Source: an uncultured Pseudomonadota bacterium
Lineage (GTDB): Bacteria > Bdellovibrionota_C > UBA2361 > CALMIO01
Assembly (NCBI GenBank): GCA_937864035.1
Contig: CALMIO010000002.1
Span: 62,001 to 126,000, forward strand
Length of the DNA stretch: 64,000 bases
Reading direction: 5' to 3'
This document shows, piece by piece, positions 17,791 through 27,092 of the stretch. A program made the translations under genes and the position numbers. Every line of letters starts with the position of its first letter. Positions within the stretch are counted from its first letter, which is position 1. The notes beneath the pieces are model-generated. The model searched no databases, was not told the DNA's origin, and worked only from the letters and a program-made list of their open reading frames with translations.

Positions 17791-19518
17791 ATGACTTTTA
17801 GCCCAACCCCTTGTAAAGATCAGAATATGCAAAAACTGAAAGTAGATCGGGATCTAGCTAGGCGTTTATGGCAATTAGTGGCTCCTGTTTTTTTCGAGGA
17901 TGTCCGTTGGAAAGCTCGGGCGCTGCTCTGCTTGCTTATTCTTTTTTCCCTCTCCTTAAGCGGTATGAACGTTCTGATTAGCTATATTAACAGAGATTTT
18001 ATGACCGCCTTATCGCTAAAAGATCGAGAGGGATTTTTTAATCAACTTTACCTCGCCCTTCTGGCTTTTGCTTTTGCCGCACCATTAGTCGCTATGTACC
18101 GTTACACCGAAGAGCGTTTCGCTCTTTTTTGGAGAAGATGGATAAGCCGTAAAATTTTAAGAAACTATTTTAGCCAATCGGCCTATTACTACATTAACAA
18201 CGCTCAAGGAATAGATAACCCTGATCAACGACTCGAAGAAGACACGCGTTCTTTCACGACGACCACGCTTTCAATATTTTTAATATCTCTCAATTCTTTA
18301 ATCACTATTTTTGCTTTTTCAAGTGTTCTCTGGTCGATCTCTACAACATTGCTGATCGCTGTTTTGGTTTATAGTTTTTTAGGAACGATCTTTGCTTATT
18401 TTCTTGGAAAACCGCTAATCGGACTAAACTTTCAACAACTACGACTAGAGGCCGATTATCGTTACAAACTTGTAAATATTAGAGATAACGCCGAATCAAT
18501 CAGCTTTTTTAACGGTGATAATCGGGAATTTACCGCAACTCGGCGTAAATTAAACGCCGCTTTAAACAACCTCATTAAAATTATTCGCCGTAGCCGAACG
18601 CTGAATATTTTTACAAACTCTTACAACTATTTGATCGCCATTATTCCAACCGTCATAGTTGCGCCTCTTTACCTTAACGGAAAAATTGAATTCGGGGTGG
18701 TTGTTCAATCTGGAGCCGCTTTTGTCTCCGTAGTAAATGCTTTATCTCTAATAGTTTTAAATTTTGGAACTCTTAGCGCTTTAGTAGCTGTCGTCACAAG
18801 ACTTGGCACATTCGTTGAAGCGCTAACAAAAACAAATATAGATCAAGACGGCATCGCCAATAAACTTTCTTTGCTAAAACAAATTGAGGATGAAAAACTT
18901 GCTTTTCGCAGAGTTACCATTCTAAGCCCAAACAACAAGACGCGAATTATTACAGATCTCTCCTTTGAATTAAAAAATGGAGGGATGCTTATTTGCGGAC
19001 CAAGCGGCACCGGAAAAAGCTCGATTATTAGAGCTATAGCTGGTTTATGGAAGAGTGGCAAAGGAGAAATTCTCACTCCCCCAAGTGAAAAAATCTTTTT
19101 TCTTCCTCAAAAACCATATATGCCCCTAGCGCACTTTAGATCGCTTTTTATTTACGGGACAAACAAATTTGGAATCAGCGACGAAGAGCTTTACGAACTA
19201 GCCAAACAGCTTGGACTTGTCGACACATGGAAGCGAGTCGGGGGACTGAGCGCGAAATATGATTGGCCTAATTTTCTCTCAAATGGAGAACAACAAAAAA
19301 TATCAATCGCGCGCCTACTGCTCTCTTCGGCTAAATACGCTATGCTTGATGAGGCAACTACCGCTCTCGATTCAGAGAGTGAAAAAGCAGTTTATCAGAT
19401 AATAAGAAAACGCTTTCCGCTCTATTTGAGCATTGGCCACAAAGACAATCTGGCTGAATTTCATAATTTAATTTTAGAGCTAAAAGGAGATGGAAGTTTT
19501 ATTTTTGAACAAAAATAA
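17791..19518 (+). CDS. ABC transporter, SbmA/BacA/YddA-like (fused permease-ATPase)
   Basis: A 575-residue half-transporter: an N-terminal membrane domain with about six hydrophobic segments (30-330) and a C-terminal ATPase. The motifs are Walker A CGPSGTGKSS (about 401-410), signature LSNGEQQKISIARLLL (about 495) and Walker B YAMLDEATTALD (about 515). The domain style (RRWISRKILRNYFSQSAYYYIN) is that of the SbmA/BacA-related ABC family, which moves peptides or B12-like compounds and includes peroxisomal ABCD proteins. The substrate is unknown. A second ATG at 17827 is an alternative start. The next gene overlaps its end by 29 bases. Confidence 0.88.
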   Translation: MTFSPTPCKDQNMQKLKVDRDLARRLWQLVAPVFFEDVRWKARALLCLLILFSLSLSGMNVLISYINRDFMTALSLKDREGFFNQLYLALLAFAFAAPLVAMYRYTEERFALFWRRWISRKILRNYFSQSAYYYINNAQGIDNPDQRLEEDTRSFTTTTLSIFLISLNSLITIFAFSSVLWSISTTLLIAVLVYSFLGTIFAYFLGKPLIGLNFQQLRLEADYRYKLVNIRDNAESISFFNGDNREFTATRRKLNAALNNLIKIIRRSRTLNIFTNSYNYLIAIIPTVIVAPLYLNGKIEFGVVVQSGAAFVSVVNALSLIVLNFGTLSALVAVVTRLGTFVEALTKTNIDQDGIANKLSLLKQIEDEKLAFRRVTILSPNNKTRIITDLSFELKNGGMLICGPSGTGKSSIIRAIAGLWKSGKGEILTPPSEKIFFLPQKPYMPLAHFRSLFIYGTNKFGISDEELYELAKQLGLVDTWKRVGGLSAKYDWPNFLSNGEQQKISIARLLLSSAKYAMLDEATTALDSESEKAVYQIIRKRFPLYLSIGHKDNLAEFHNLILELKGDGSFIFEQK

Positions 19519-20779
19519 AATTATCGCTGTTATGATGTTTGTGATTGGATTAACAATCCAATCGGCATCGATACCAATATCCGCAGAACCGCTCGCTTCC
19601 GAAATGGCCGCCAATTGTGATCTCTTTAAAGAACGCTTCCAAACTATAAAGCCCGAGAAGAAACTAGAGATAAAAAAACAACTAAAAAAAATATTACGCC
19701 TCCGTGGTTTGCGTCCGGAAGATTTGTCTTTGGCGCCATCATTACTCACCACTCCAGAAGGGATTCTAATCGGAGAACGGCGAATTGAAAACGCTCAACT
19801 TGATCTTTGGCAAGGTTTTCAACCAAATCGAGATCAATCAGCAAAGACTTGCGCTATCAGTCTTATTGGAGACTCTCCGGAATTTTTTCTTGAATTATTA
19901 GTCGATGTTGTTTATCTCGCGGATGATTACTACACTGCCGGAGAACTGCGTGATAGCGCAATTCTCATCATTAAATCAATCTGCGCAAAATTATCGGCTG
20001 GACATGTTAGCTTACAAGAAGACACCTTGTTAGAACTTTTAAAAATCTCCCGCTTTCGCAATGATTCGGCAGCTTATTCGGTTTTTTTAGCCATGCGAGA
20101 GCAGGCTCTTTCGTTTTTACAAAGGCAACTTACTTCCGGATCTAGGCGCAATTCGTTGGCAAGTACTAACGTCTTAACCAAAATGGCCAGCATGGGAAAA
20201 TCAGTTCTGACTTCAGAGCAAACTAAACATCTCTCTAGATCGAATCAATATGTTAGGGAAAATATCTTAAAAATCTTGGCAATACATCGATCTTTACCAT
20301 GCGAAACCTTAGAATCAATTATACTGTCATCAATAAATTTGCCGAATGAATCATTAGTAAAACTTCTAGAAATATTAAATTCACAGGTTGTTAATTGCTC
20401 TAAAGAAAAATTTAAGATTTCTGAAAAACAACTTATAGAATGGTACGAAATTACCGCGAGCAATTTTGCAACAACAGAAAACCAGAAAATAGCGATAATT
20501 TTCTTGGGCTATCTCACAAAAAACGTAAAGTTTAATACCAATAAACTAACCAACTCCATAAGTAAACTCTCGCCAATTTGGTCTTTGGCTTATGCTTTAG
20601 CTGAAGCCCCATTAAATAAAGCAATCTTAAAAAAGCTAGACGAATTAAAATGCGGCGATCTGCTGGGTTACCAAGAACCTTTAAGAAAGGTTAGCTCAAA
20701 GCATCTCCAAAAGAAGCTTGCCGCTTGTTTAATCGAACATTCCCATTCAACCAACCTATTGCTAGATAGTAATGGCTAG
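19490..20779 (+). CDS. Secreted helical protein coupled to the ABC transporter
   Basis: A 429-residue protein of unknown function with a probable signal peptide (KIIAVMMFVIGLTIQSASIPISA). The rest is alpha-helical with Leu-rich, HEAT-like periodicity and four or more cysteines (LSPLPCETL, VVNCSKEK, KCGDLLGY). It overlaps the transporter gene by 29 bases, so translation is likely coupled and the product may be a periplasmic partner of the exporter. It also overlaps the convergent sigma-factor gene by 18 bases at its end. Function is inferred only from context. Confidence 0.7.
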   Translation: MEVLFLNKNKIIAVMMFVIGLTIQSASIPISAEPLASEMAANCDLFKERFQTIKPEKKLEIKKQLKKILRLRGLRPEDLSLAPSLLTTPEGILIGERRIENAQLDLWQGFQPNRDQSAKTCAISLIGDSPEFFLELLVDVVYLADDYYTAGELRDSAILIIKSICAKLSAGHVSLQEDTLLELLKISRFRNDSAAYSVFLAMREQALSFLQRQLTSGSRRNSLASTNVLTKMASMGKSVLTSEQTKHLSRSNQYVRENILKILAIHRSLPCETLESIILSSINLPNESLVKLLEILNSQVVNCSKEKFKISEKQLIEWYEITASNFATTENQKIAIIFLGYLTKNVKFNTNKLTNSISKLSPIWSLAYALAEAPLNKAILKKLDELKCGDLLGYQEPLRKVSSKHLQKKLAACLIEHSHSTNLLLDSNG

Positions 20780-21388
20780 CTTATCAAGATTTTTCTCGGC
20801 GTATTCAGGTAAGCTAAGCGAAAGCTTCTTTCGCAAAATCAAGCGAGCCCTATGCAGTCGAGACTTAACGGCCGCTAACGATATACCTAGAATTTCTCCA
20901 ACCTCGACGTTGCTGAGACCATCAACATCGCGGAGAATAAAAACCCTTCTATATTCTTCTGGCAATTTAGCGATCGATTTTTCAAGCGAAGCTTTAATTT
21001 GATTCTGATAAGTAATATTATCAGCTCGCTCGATCGATTGTGATTCACGTTGCAAATATTCGTTTTTTACAATTGGCGCTAAATCTTCAAAAAACATACT
21101 GCGATCTTGTTTTCTCTTGCGAAGCTTCATGAATGAGCAGTTAGCAACAATTCTATATACCCAACTTGAAAAAGCAGATTTTCCTTCAAAGCTTCCAAGC
21201 TTTTTATACAAAATCGTAAACACATCTTGCACCACCTCCTCGGCGTCTTCCGGATTTTTTGTCAAACGGATGGCTAATTGGTACACTTTGGTTTCATAGC
21301 GAGAAACTATTTCAGCAAAAGCTTGCTGAGAACCTTGGCGAGCGGCTTTAACTAAAACAAGATCAGTTACTGATTGAATATTTTTCAT
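20762..21388 (-). CDS. ECF-type RNA polymerase sigma factor
   Basis: A 208-residue sigma-70 family protein of the extracytoplasmic-function (RpoE-like) type. Region 2 is AFAEIVSRYETKVYQLAIRLTKNPEDAEEVVQDVFTILY split across residues 20-58; region 4 (about 145-195) has LPEEYRRVFILRDVDGLSNVEVGEILGI and VKSRLHRAR. No anti-sigma factor gene is next to it. An 18-base palindrome lies 36-53 bases upstream of the start. Targets cannot be told. Confidence 0.93.
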   Translation of the reverse strand: MKNIQSVTDLVLVKAARQGSQQAFAEIVSRYETKVYQLAIRLTKNPEDAEEVVQDVFTILYKKLGSFEGKSAFSSWVYRIVANCSFMKLRKRKQDRSMFFEDLAPIVKNEYLQRESQSIERADNITYQNQIKASLEKSIAKLPEEYRRVFILRDVDGLSNVEVGEILGISLAAVKSRLHRARLILRKKLSLSLPEYAEKNLDKLAITI

Positions 21389-21423
21389 AATCTTTTACAC
21401 TCCTAGAAAATATAATTTTTACC

Positions 21424-21441
21424 TTTTGCTAAGTAGCAAAA
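21424..21441. promoter_or_regulatory. 18-base perfect palindrome upstream of sigma gene
   Basis: TTTTGCTA and TAGCAAAA form a perfect 8-bp inverted repeat around a 2-base centre, 36-53 bases upstream of the sigma-factor ATG. Its size and position suit an operator for a dimeric repressor. No T-run follows in either direction that would make it a terminator. Confidence 0.4.
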
Positions 21442-21653
21442 CGTAAAATATGAAAAATATTCTTGATCAAAAACGATTGCCGGTTGTCATGGCGACGTAA
21501 AAAATATGTAAAAATTTTGTAATAATCGAATGCAATTTTTAGGCAAACAATCAGGAAAAAGTGTTTTAATGATTTTTATGATATTATTAACATCTATCGC
21601 TTACTCCTTTTTGTTTGTTAAATTATGTCGATAAACGAAATTCACTGAAATTA

Positions 21654-22655
21654 ATGTCTAACGAAACCAGAGAAAAAATATTTCTTATTACAGGCGCGGC
21701 TGGCAACACGGGCGGAGATCTCGCCCGTTACCTTCTCTCTCAGGGAGATAAAATCAGAGTTTTAGTCAGAAACGAGCAACAAGCCGAAAAATGGAGGGAA
21801 AGTGGAGCGCAGATTGCTTACGGCGATCTACTAAACCAAGACGCTTTACTCGTCGCTACCAAAGGAATCTATGGAATATATCATCTGGCGGCTTTATTTA
21901 GACCATCTGGAGCAAAAAATCAGCTCTTTTATCAGGTTAATCGAGACGGTACGAGCAACATTTTCACTGCCGCGATTCAAAACGGAGTTTCACGAATTGT
22001 CCACTGTTCCACAGTTGGCGTTATCTCTAGAACTCAAAACCTTCCTGCCACCGAAGAAGAACCATATTCTCCAAACGACGTTTATCAACGGAGCAAAATG
22101 GAGGGAGAAAAAGTTGCTCTTAATTTTTTTCGCGCAAAAAAAATATCTGGAGTTGTCATTAGACCAACAATGATTTATAGCGCGCGAGACGAACGGATTT
22201 TAAAGCTCTTTAAAATGATTAAACAACGCAAGTTTTTTTACGTTGGCAAGGGAGATAAGTGGGTTCACTTTATCGAAAGTAGCGATCTCGCGATAGCTTT
22301 TAGAAAAGCAATGTTTGCCGAAAATCTAAACGGAGAGATTTTTCACATTGCCGGCCGCGAAGCGAAAAAACTTAAAGAAGCCGTTGAAATCGCCGCCAAC
22401 ATTCTTAGAGTACCGCCGCCCAAACTACACCTGCCAGTTTTCTTGATCAGAGAACTTGGAAGACTGTGCGAATTACTTTGTAAACCGTTTGGAATAAATC
22501 CTCCTCTTTATCGCAGACGAGTCGATTTCTTCACAAAGGATCGTTATTTTGAAACTTCAAAAGCTAAAAAATTACTAAACTTTGAGGGTTCTTTGAGTTT
22601 TCTGGAAGAATTTCAAAAAGTAATCAGTGAAGCCGAAAACGCTGGCAAATTATAG
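21654..22655 (+). CDS. NAD-dependent epimerase/dehydratase (extended SDR)
   Basis: An atypical/extended short-chain dehydrogenase with a Rossmann N-terminus: ITGAAGNTGGDLARYLL (NAD(P)-binding GxxGxxG), HCSTVGV, and the catalytic YQRSK (Tyr-x-x-x-Lys). The pattern is closest to 3-beta-hydroxysteroid dehydrogenase or dihydroflavonol-reductase-like epimerases. The ATG at 21654 was chosen because the fold begins just after it; a TTG 39 bases upstream is less likely. It is isolated, so substrate is not inferred. Length from this ATG is 333 residues. Confidence 0.88.
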   Translation: MSNETREKIFLITGAAGNTGGDLARYLLSQGDKIRVLVRNEQQAEKWRESGAQIAYGDLLNQDALLVATKGIYGIYHLAALFRPSGAKNQLFYQVNRDGTSNIFTAAIQNGVSRIVHCSTVGVISRTQNLPATEEEPYSPNDVYQRSKMEGEKVALNFFRAKKISGVVIRPTMIYSARDERILKLFKMIKQRKFFYVGKGDKWVHFIESSDLAIAFRKAMFAENLNGEIFHIAGREAKKLKEAVEIAANILRVPPPKLHLPVFLIRELGRLCELLCKPFGINPPLYRRRVDFFTKDRYFETSKAKKLLNFEGSLSFLEEFQKVISEAENAGKL

Positions 22656-22745
22656 AAAAGCCACCAATTCTAAAAAACAACTTACAAACAAACAAAATAA
22701 AACAGTTCTCGATAAAAAATGATCTTTTTAGATTAAATGAGAAAC

Positions 22746-23099
22746 TCAATCAAGCGGCTGATCGTCGTCAACATTACCACCAGCATCTGACGCTTCATCG
22801 TCATCAAAATTTTCATTTAGATTTTGTTCGAGCTCGTCCCTATTATCATCAAGAAGTTCGGGAGCTTCATGACCTGCTGGTTGATCAAGAGCCTCATTTT
22901 CAACTTGATTACTTTCGCCGTGACTGTCTTCAGAATTGTTTACATTAAAAGAATCGCCATCATAGCTAGAATTTTTATCTTGCGGCGAGACAGAAGGCTT
23001 TGATCCTTCCATACTGCCCTGATGAGAATCAGCCATAACAACTATGTTTAAAACAAAGATTAAAATCGCGATCGTAATTGCTTTTATTGATTGATTCAT
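22746..23099 (-). CDS. Small acidic secreted protein
   Basis: A 117-residue protein with a signal peptide (KAITIAILIFVLNIVVMADS) and a highly acidic, Asn/Ser/Asp/Glu-rich mature part without recognisable domain. Low complexity makes homology calls unreliable. It follows the pdh genes, transcribed in the same direction, with a 73-base gap. It could be periplasmic or exported, perhaps cation-binding; function is unknown. Confidence 0.55.
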   Translation of the reverse strand: MNQSIKAITIAILIFVLNIVVMADSHQGSMEGSKPSVSPQDKNSSYDGDSFNVNNSEDSHGESNQVENEALDQPAGHEAPELLDDNRDELEQNLNENFDDDEASDAGGNVDDDQPLD

Positions 23100-23172
23100 A
23101 AAAATTTAGTGATTAAATAAATATATAGCGTAAAAAAGATTACTATACACTAGCTTAATAGATCTTCTTTCT

Positions 23173-24210
23173 TTAAGAAAGCTTTACTCCCTCAAGCACT
23201 CTCCAAGCTTCCTTTAAACAACGATCTTTAGAGGGCATAACCACGCTTTCTAAACTTTTAGAGTAAGGCATCGGCACCTCTAAGGAGGAAACCAAACCGA
23301 CCGGTGCGTCAAGCTCATCAAAAATTTCTGTGCTAATAAGATGAGACAAAAAAGCCCCATAACTTGCAAATAAGTGTTGCTCTTGAATAATCAAAACACG
23401 GTGAGTTTTTGAAACAGATTTAAAAATTGCTTCCTTATCGAGAGGACGCAAACTTCTTAAGTCCAACAGATCGCACTCAACTCCTTGGGCCACCAACTCA
23501 TCAGCAACTTTTTCCGCCAAAAAAACATTTTTAGACCAACTAATAATAGTTAGATCATTACCCTCTCTTTTTAAATCAGCTTTACCAATTGGCACCAGAT
23601 ATTCACCTTCTGGAACAACCCCTTTTAGGCTGTAAGTTAGCTCTGATTCAAAAAATACCACTGGATTATCATCGCGAATCGCGCTTTTCAGAAGACCCTT
23701 CATATCATAAGGAGTTGCCGGAGCCAGCACAATTAACCCGGGAGTATAAGCGTAAAAACTCTCGAAAGAATTAGCATGTTGGGCCGCTAACTGAAAAGCC
23801 GCTCCGCCTGCGCCTCTAAAAACTATCGGACAAGACAAACGACCCGCCGACATTAAGCGCGCCTTGGCGGCTGTGTTTATGATTTGATCAATCGCAATCA
23901 GGGAGAAGTTAAAGGTCATAAATTCAATAATTGGTCGAAGTCCCGCCATAGCCGCGCCAATGCCAACGCCTGCAAAACCACACTCTGCAATCGGGGCGTC
24001 AATGACTCGCTTAGGGCCAAATTTTTCAAGCATTCCTCTCGAACACTTATAAGCTCCATCGTAAGAACCAACTTCTTCACCCATCAAGAAGACGCGCTCA
24101 TCACGGAGCATCTCTTCTTCCATCGCTTCTCGCAAAGCGTCACGAATTGCAAGCTCCCGTTGATTTGGTAAAGTTTGATTTATTTTGTCTTCAGAATTTG
24201 AAACTTCCAT
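23173..24210 (-). CDS. pdhB: Pyruvate dehydrogenase E1 component, beta subunit
   Basis: The beta chain of the alpha2beta2 E1 enzyme that decarboxylates pyruvate with thiamine diphosphate. In 345 residues: RDALREAMEEEMLRDERVFLMGEEVG at the start, DAPIAECGFAGVGIGAAMAGLRPIIEF (split), and SLRPLDKEAI, QEQHLFASYG near the C-terminus. It starts 14 bases after pdhA. E2 and E3 are not in the window. Some family members act on other 2-oxo acids, so pyruvate is the likely but not proved substrate. Confidence 0.92.
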   Translation of the reverse strand: MEVSNSEDKINQTLPNQRELAIRDALREAMEEEMLRDERVFLMGEEVGSYDGAYKCSRGMLEKFGPKRVIDAPIAECGFAGVGIGAAMAGLRPIIEFMTFNFSLIAIDQIINTAAKARLMSAGRLSCPIVFRGAGGAAFQLAAQHANSFESFYAYTPGLIVLAPATPYDMKGLLKSAIRDDNPVVFFESELTYSLKGVVPEGEYLVPIGKADLKREGNDLTIISWSKNVFLAEKVADELVAQGVECDLLDLRSLRPLDKEAIFKSVSKTHRVLIIQEQHLFASYGAFLSHLISTEIFDELDAPVGLVSSLEVPMPYSKSLESVVMPSKDRCLKEAWRVLEGVKLS

Positions 24211-24224
24211 AACAGATCGTAAAC

Positions 24225-25175
24225 TTACTCCACATAAACATATTTTTCAGCCGTACTGGGATCAGGTTCGGGCGATTCCTCGGCAAATTTAACGGCATCA
24301 AGAATCTCCTCTTCTATCTCGCGATCGATTTGATCTCTTAAAGTTTTAAGACCAAAACTCTCTAATTTCGCTCCTAAAGTTAGAATTGGATCTCGCTTGC
24401 GCCAATCCTCAACCTCTTCTTTCGTCCGATATTTAGCCGGATCAGCCATTGAGTGCCCGCGATAACGATAGGTCTTCGCTTCTATTAAAGTTGGCAAATG
24501 TTGTTCTCGCGCCCGGGTGAGCGCGGCGTGAATACTTGCTCTCACGGCAAAAACGTCATGTCCATCAACCGTGTCGCGCGCCATAGGATAACCAAGTGCG
24601 CGCAAAGAAAGATCGTCTGTCGGGGATGTTTTATGAAGCGGCGTGCCCATTGCAAAATAATTATTTTCAATCACAAAAACTACCGGCAAATTCCATAGGG
24701 CAGCCAAAGACATAGCTTCATGAAAAGGACCAATATTAATAGCTCCATCACCTAAAAAACAAATCGTCGCTCCACTCTCCTGATTATATTTCTGGGCAAA
24801 AGCAAAACCAGCCGCTAACGGCATGTGAGCTCCAACAATACCCCATCCACCCATAAATTTTTTTTCAACATCATAAAAGTGCATCGACCCGCCGCGCCCT
24901 TCGGCACAGCCCGTAACTTTTCCTAACAATTCAGCCATGCCAGCGCGCGCTGAGCCGCCACGAGCCAAATAATGCCCATGACACCTATAAGCCGTCACTA
25001 AGTAATCCTCGGAATCAAGAACACTAGCCGTTCCAACAGCCAACGCTTCTTGTCCTATATATAGGTGTAGAAAGCCTCCAATCTTGCGCTCCTGATATAA
25101 GCGAGCCGCCTCTTCCTCAAATCGCCTAATCAGCAACATCGAGCGATAAAGCTCTGTTATTAGCTCATTGTCCAT
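24225..25175 (-). CDS. pdhA: Pyruvate dehydrogenase E1 component, alpha subunit
   Basis: The thiamine-binding alpha chain of E1, 316 residues. The thiamine diphosphate motif GDGAINIGPFHEAMSLAAL begins at Gly142 and ends with the ENN triplet (170-172). The phosphorylation-loop region YRYRGHSMADPAKYRTKEEV follows. Two-subunit E1 of this kind is typical for alphaproteobacteria, Gram-positives and several delta-like groups, in contrast to the single-chain AceE of enterics. Confidence 0.94.
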   Translation of the reverse strand: MDNELITELYRSMLLIRRFEEEAARLYQERKIGGFLHLYIGQEALAVGTASVLDSEDYLVTAYRCHGHYLARGGSARAGMAELLGKVTGCAEGRGGSMHFYDVEKKFMGGWGIVGAHMPLAAGFAFAQKYNQESGATICFLGDGAINIGPFHEAMSLAALWNLPVVFVIENNYFAMGTPLHKTSPTDDLSLRALGYPMARDTVDGHDVFAVRASIHAALTRAREQHLPTLIEAKTYRYRGHSMADPAKYRTKEEVEDWRKRDPILTLGAKLESFGLKTLRDQIDREIEEEILDAVKFAEESPEPDPSTAEKYVYVE

Positions 25176-25270
25176 TGTTTCTAAAATAACTTATAAAGAT
25201 AAAATCTATGGTATTTTAAGAATTATGTAAATCTCTATACTATATAATAAATCTATTTATTAAAAGTTGC

Positions 25271-25927
25271 TTGCTAATCCGAAACAAATCAACCCAAAAA
25301 TTAAGGTATCTTTTGGCAATAGATCCAAGTCTAACATGCTCAGGCTGGGCTTTATTTAACCTTGCTTATGGAGAGCTTTTACCAGATCACCTGCTTGGCG
25401 TTGGAAAAATTAAAGCGCTACCAGCAAAATATCCAATGGCTCGGCGATTATCCGTTTTACAGACACAAATAGCAGATCTTTATCAGCAACTTTCTCTCGG
25501 ATCTTACGATATCATTATAGTGGAGGCTCCCACTACCATGCGAGACCCGCGAGCGGCACTTGCGGTCGAGCAGGTGCGTTGCCTATTCGAAGCAGAAGCG
25601 CGTAGCCTTAGCGTTGTTGTTCCGGGACGAATTAATCCTCGCTCGGTACAAAAAGACGTTCTAGGCATGATTGGTAAACAACCACCTCGCGCCCTTGTAA
25701 AAGAGAGCGCTAGAGTTACAGTGCGCAATTTGTTCGGAAATCAATTAAAAAGGATCGGTTTTGAAGAAAGTTTGGATAAAAACCAAGATATTGTTGACGC
25801 TTTGCTTGTTGGCGTTGGGGCCAGAGCTAAAATTATCTCAGCTTTACAAGCCGGCATTGCCATTGAAGATATTTTTGAGCAGAAAAAAAGAACTGCTAGA
25901 ACCGTTTATTATAAACAGGCTTTTTAG
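25271..25927 (+). CDS. RuvC-fold (Holliday-junction-resolvase-like) nuclease
   Basis: A 218-residue protein with the RNase H/RuvC fold: first catalytic Asp in LLAIDPSLTCSGWALF (Asp18), a Glu in IIVEAPTTMRDPRAAL, and a C-terminal acidic pair in DKNQDIVDALLVGVG. It diverges from canonical RuvC and looks like the phage or RuvC-like resolvase group, so it may act on branched DNA in repair. The start is TTG at 25271; a TATAAT lies at 25243-25248. It is divergent from pdhA and overlaps or abuts the next gene. Confidence 0.75.
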   Translation: MLIRNKSTQKLRYLLAIDPSLTCSGWALFNLAYGELLPDHLLGVGKIKALPAKYPMARRLSVLQTQIADLYQQLSLGSYDIIIVEAPTTMRDPRAALAVEQVRCLFEAEARSLSVVVPGRINPRSVQKDVLGMIGKQPPRALVKESARVTVRNLFGNQLKRIGFEESLDKNQDIVDALLVGVGARAKIISALQAGIAIEDIFEQKKRTARTVYYKQAF

Positions 25928-25943
25928 CAAAAACAAACTAACT

Positions 25944-26918
25944 TTGCTTTCTCAATTATTTATTGCCTTAAGCATTTCTTGCTATTTATTATTAAAACCA
26001 CTACAAGCGGAACAACTCACTCTTTGCTCTCAGAACTTAAAACTTTTTGGTTCGGAAAAACATTTTAAAAGCGCCGCTAGAGCAAAAAAAATTGCCGCCA
26101 GAATAAGTTCGGCAAACTGTGACATAGTAGCTTTGCAAGAACTGATGGGTGAGAACGAAAATAATGGCGAAAAAAATCTTGATATTTTACTTGACACTCT
26201 CAACCGAGAATATCGCGGCGTTTTTACCTCCGGCTTATTGGCAACAAAAACCAGCAATATGCAAACGCCAATTATCTATGATCAAAAACGATTTAAACTC
26301 CTAAAAAAAGATAAAATCACAACCGAAGAACTGCCGAAGCTCTCCAAAAGGGAGCGACCAAGAAAATTTCAACGAGAACCAATTTTATACAGATTGCTTG
26401 ACTTAAAATCGCGCGGCACATTTGTAGTAATTAATTTTCACTCTAAAGCCAAAGTCTTTGCCGGACGCGATCCGAGCGGTACTTCTTGGGAGACTTACAG
26501 AATGCAGATGGCGGAACAATTGCGGCAAGTCGTTGAAGCAATAACAGCAAATTCAAGCGAGCCAATATTTGTGGTTGGAGATTTAAATGCCGATCCTCTT
26601 TCTTCGAGCATTGATATTTTGACTGGCAAAAGAAAATTGCGTGATTTTGAATTAAATTGCGTTCTCTCAAAAAGCCTTAAATCTTGGTGTTCCATACCGG
26701 AAGAGAAACATCAAACGCTAATAGCAGTTACCGAATTCGTTGATAAAAAAACTTTGGAAAAGGGAACTTATGTTTACAAGGGAAAAACCAGTTGGATTGA
26801 TCAGATATTCGTCAATTATGAACACAGCAATATCTTGAAGATAGCCGATACCGGCGTGGTTTGGGAGCCAAAAGACGCCTCAGATCACGCTTTAATTTAC
26901 ATTAAAACCAATTTTTAA
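25944..26918 (+). CDS. Secreted endonuclease/exonuclease/phosphatase family protein
   Basis: An EEP-fold hydrolase predicted to be exported, acting as a DNase or phosphodiesterase. Active-site motifs are visible: NLKLFG, ALQELMGEN (Glu), VVGDLNADPL (Asp/Asn), and the closing SDHALIYI (Asp-His). A signal-like segment (LSQLFIALSISCYLLLKPLQA) precedes. The start is uncertain: TTG at 25944 follows the upstream gene's stop by 17 bases, whereas TTG at 25875 would overlap it and give a more basic N-terminus. The frame stays open back to 25761 within the upstream gene. Confidence 0.85.
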   Translation: MLSQLFIALSISCYLLLKPLQAEQLTLCSQNLKLFGSEKHFKSAARAKKIAARISSANCDIVALQELMGENENNGEKNLDILLDTLNREYRGVFTSGLLATKTSNMQTPIIYDQKRFKLLKKDKITTEELPKLSKRERPRKFQREPILYRLLDLKSRGTFVVINFHSKAKVFAGRDPSGTSWETYRMQMAEQLRQVVEAITANSSEPIFVVGDLNADPLSSSIDILTGKRKLRDFELNCVLSKSLKSWCSIPEEKHQTLIAVTEFVDKKTLEKGTYVYKGKTSWIDQIFVNYEHSNILKIADTGVVWEPKDASDHALIYIKTNF

Positions 26919-27092
26919 ATTGGGAGCTTGAAAATTTCCTAAGATTGGGTTTTTTATTAATAGATTAGAGGAAAATTTGGTTAAATGCTTTCTTCACATC
27001 GCCTTTGTGAATCAGTTTTTTTTAGAAGGGAACGCGAAACGCGCGCTAGGGCGCATGCTGTTGCTGAACTTTTAAGCCCAACGGCTGAGCGA

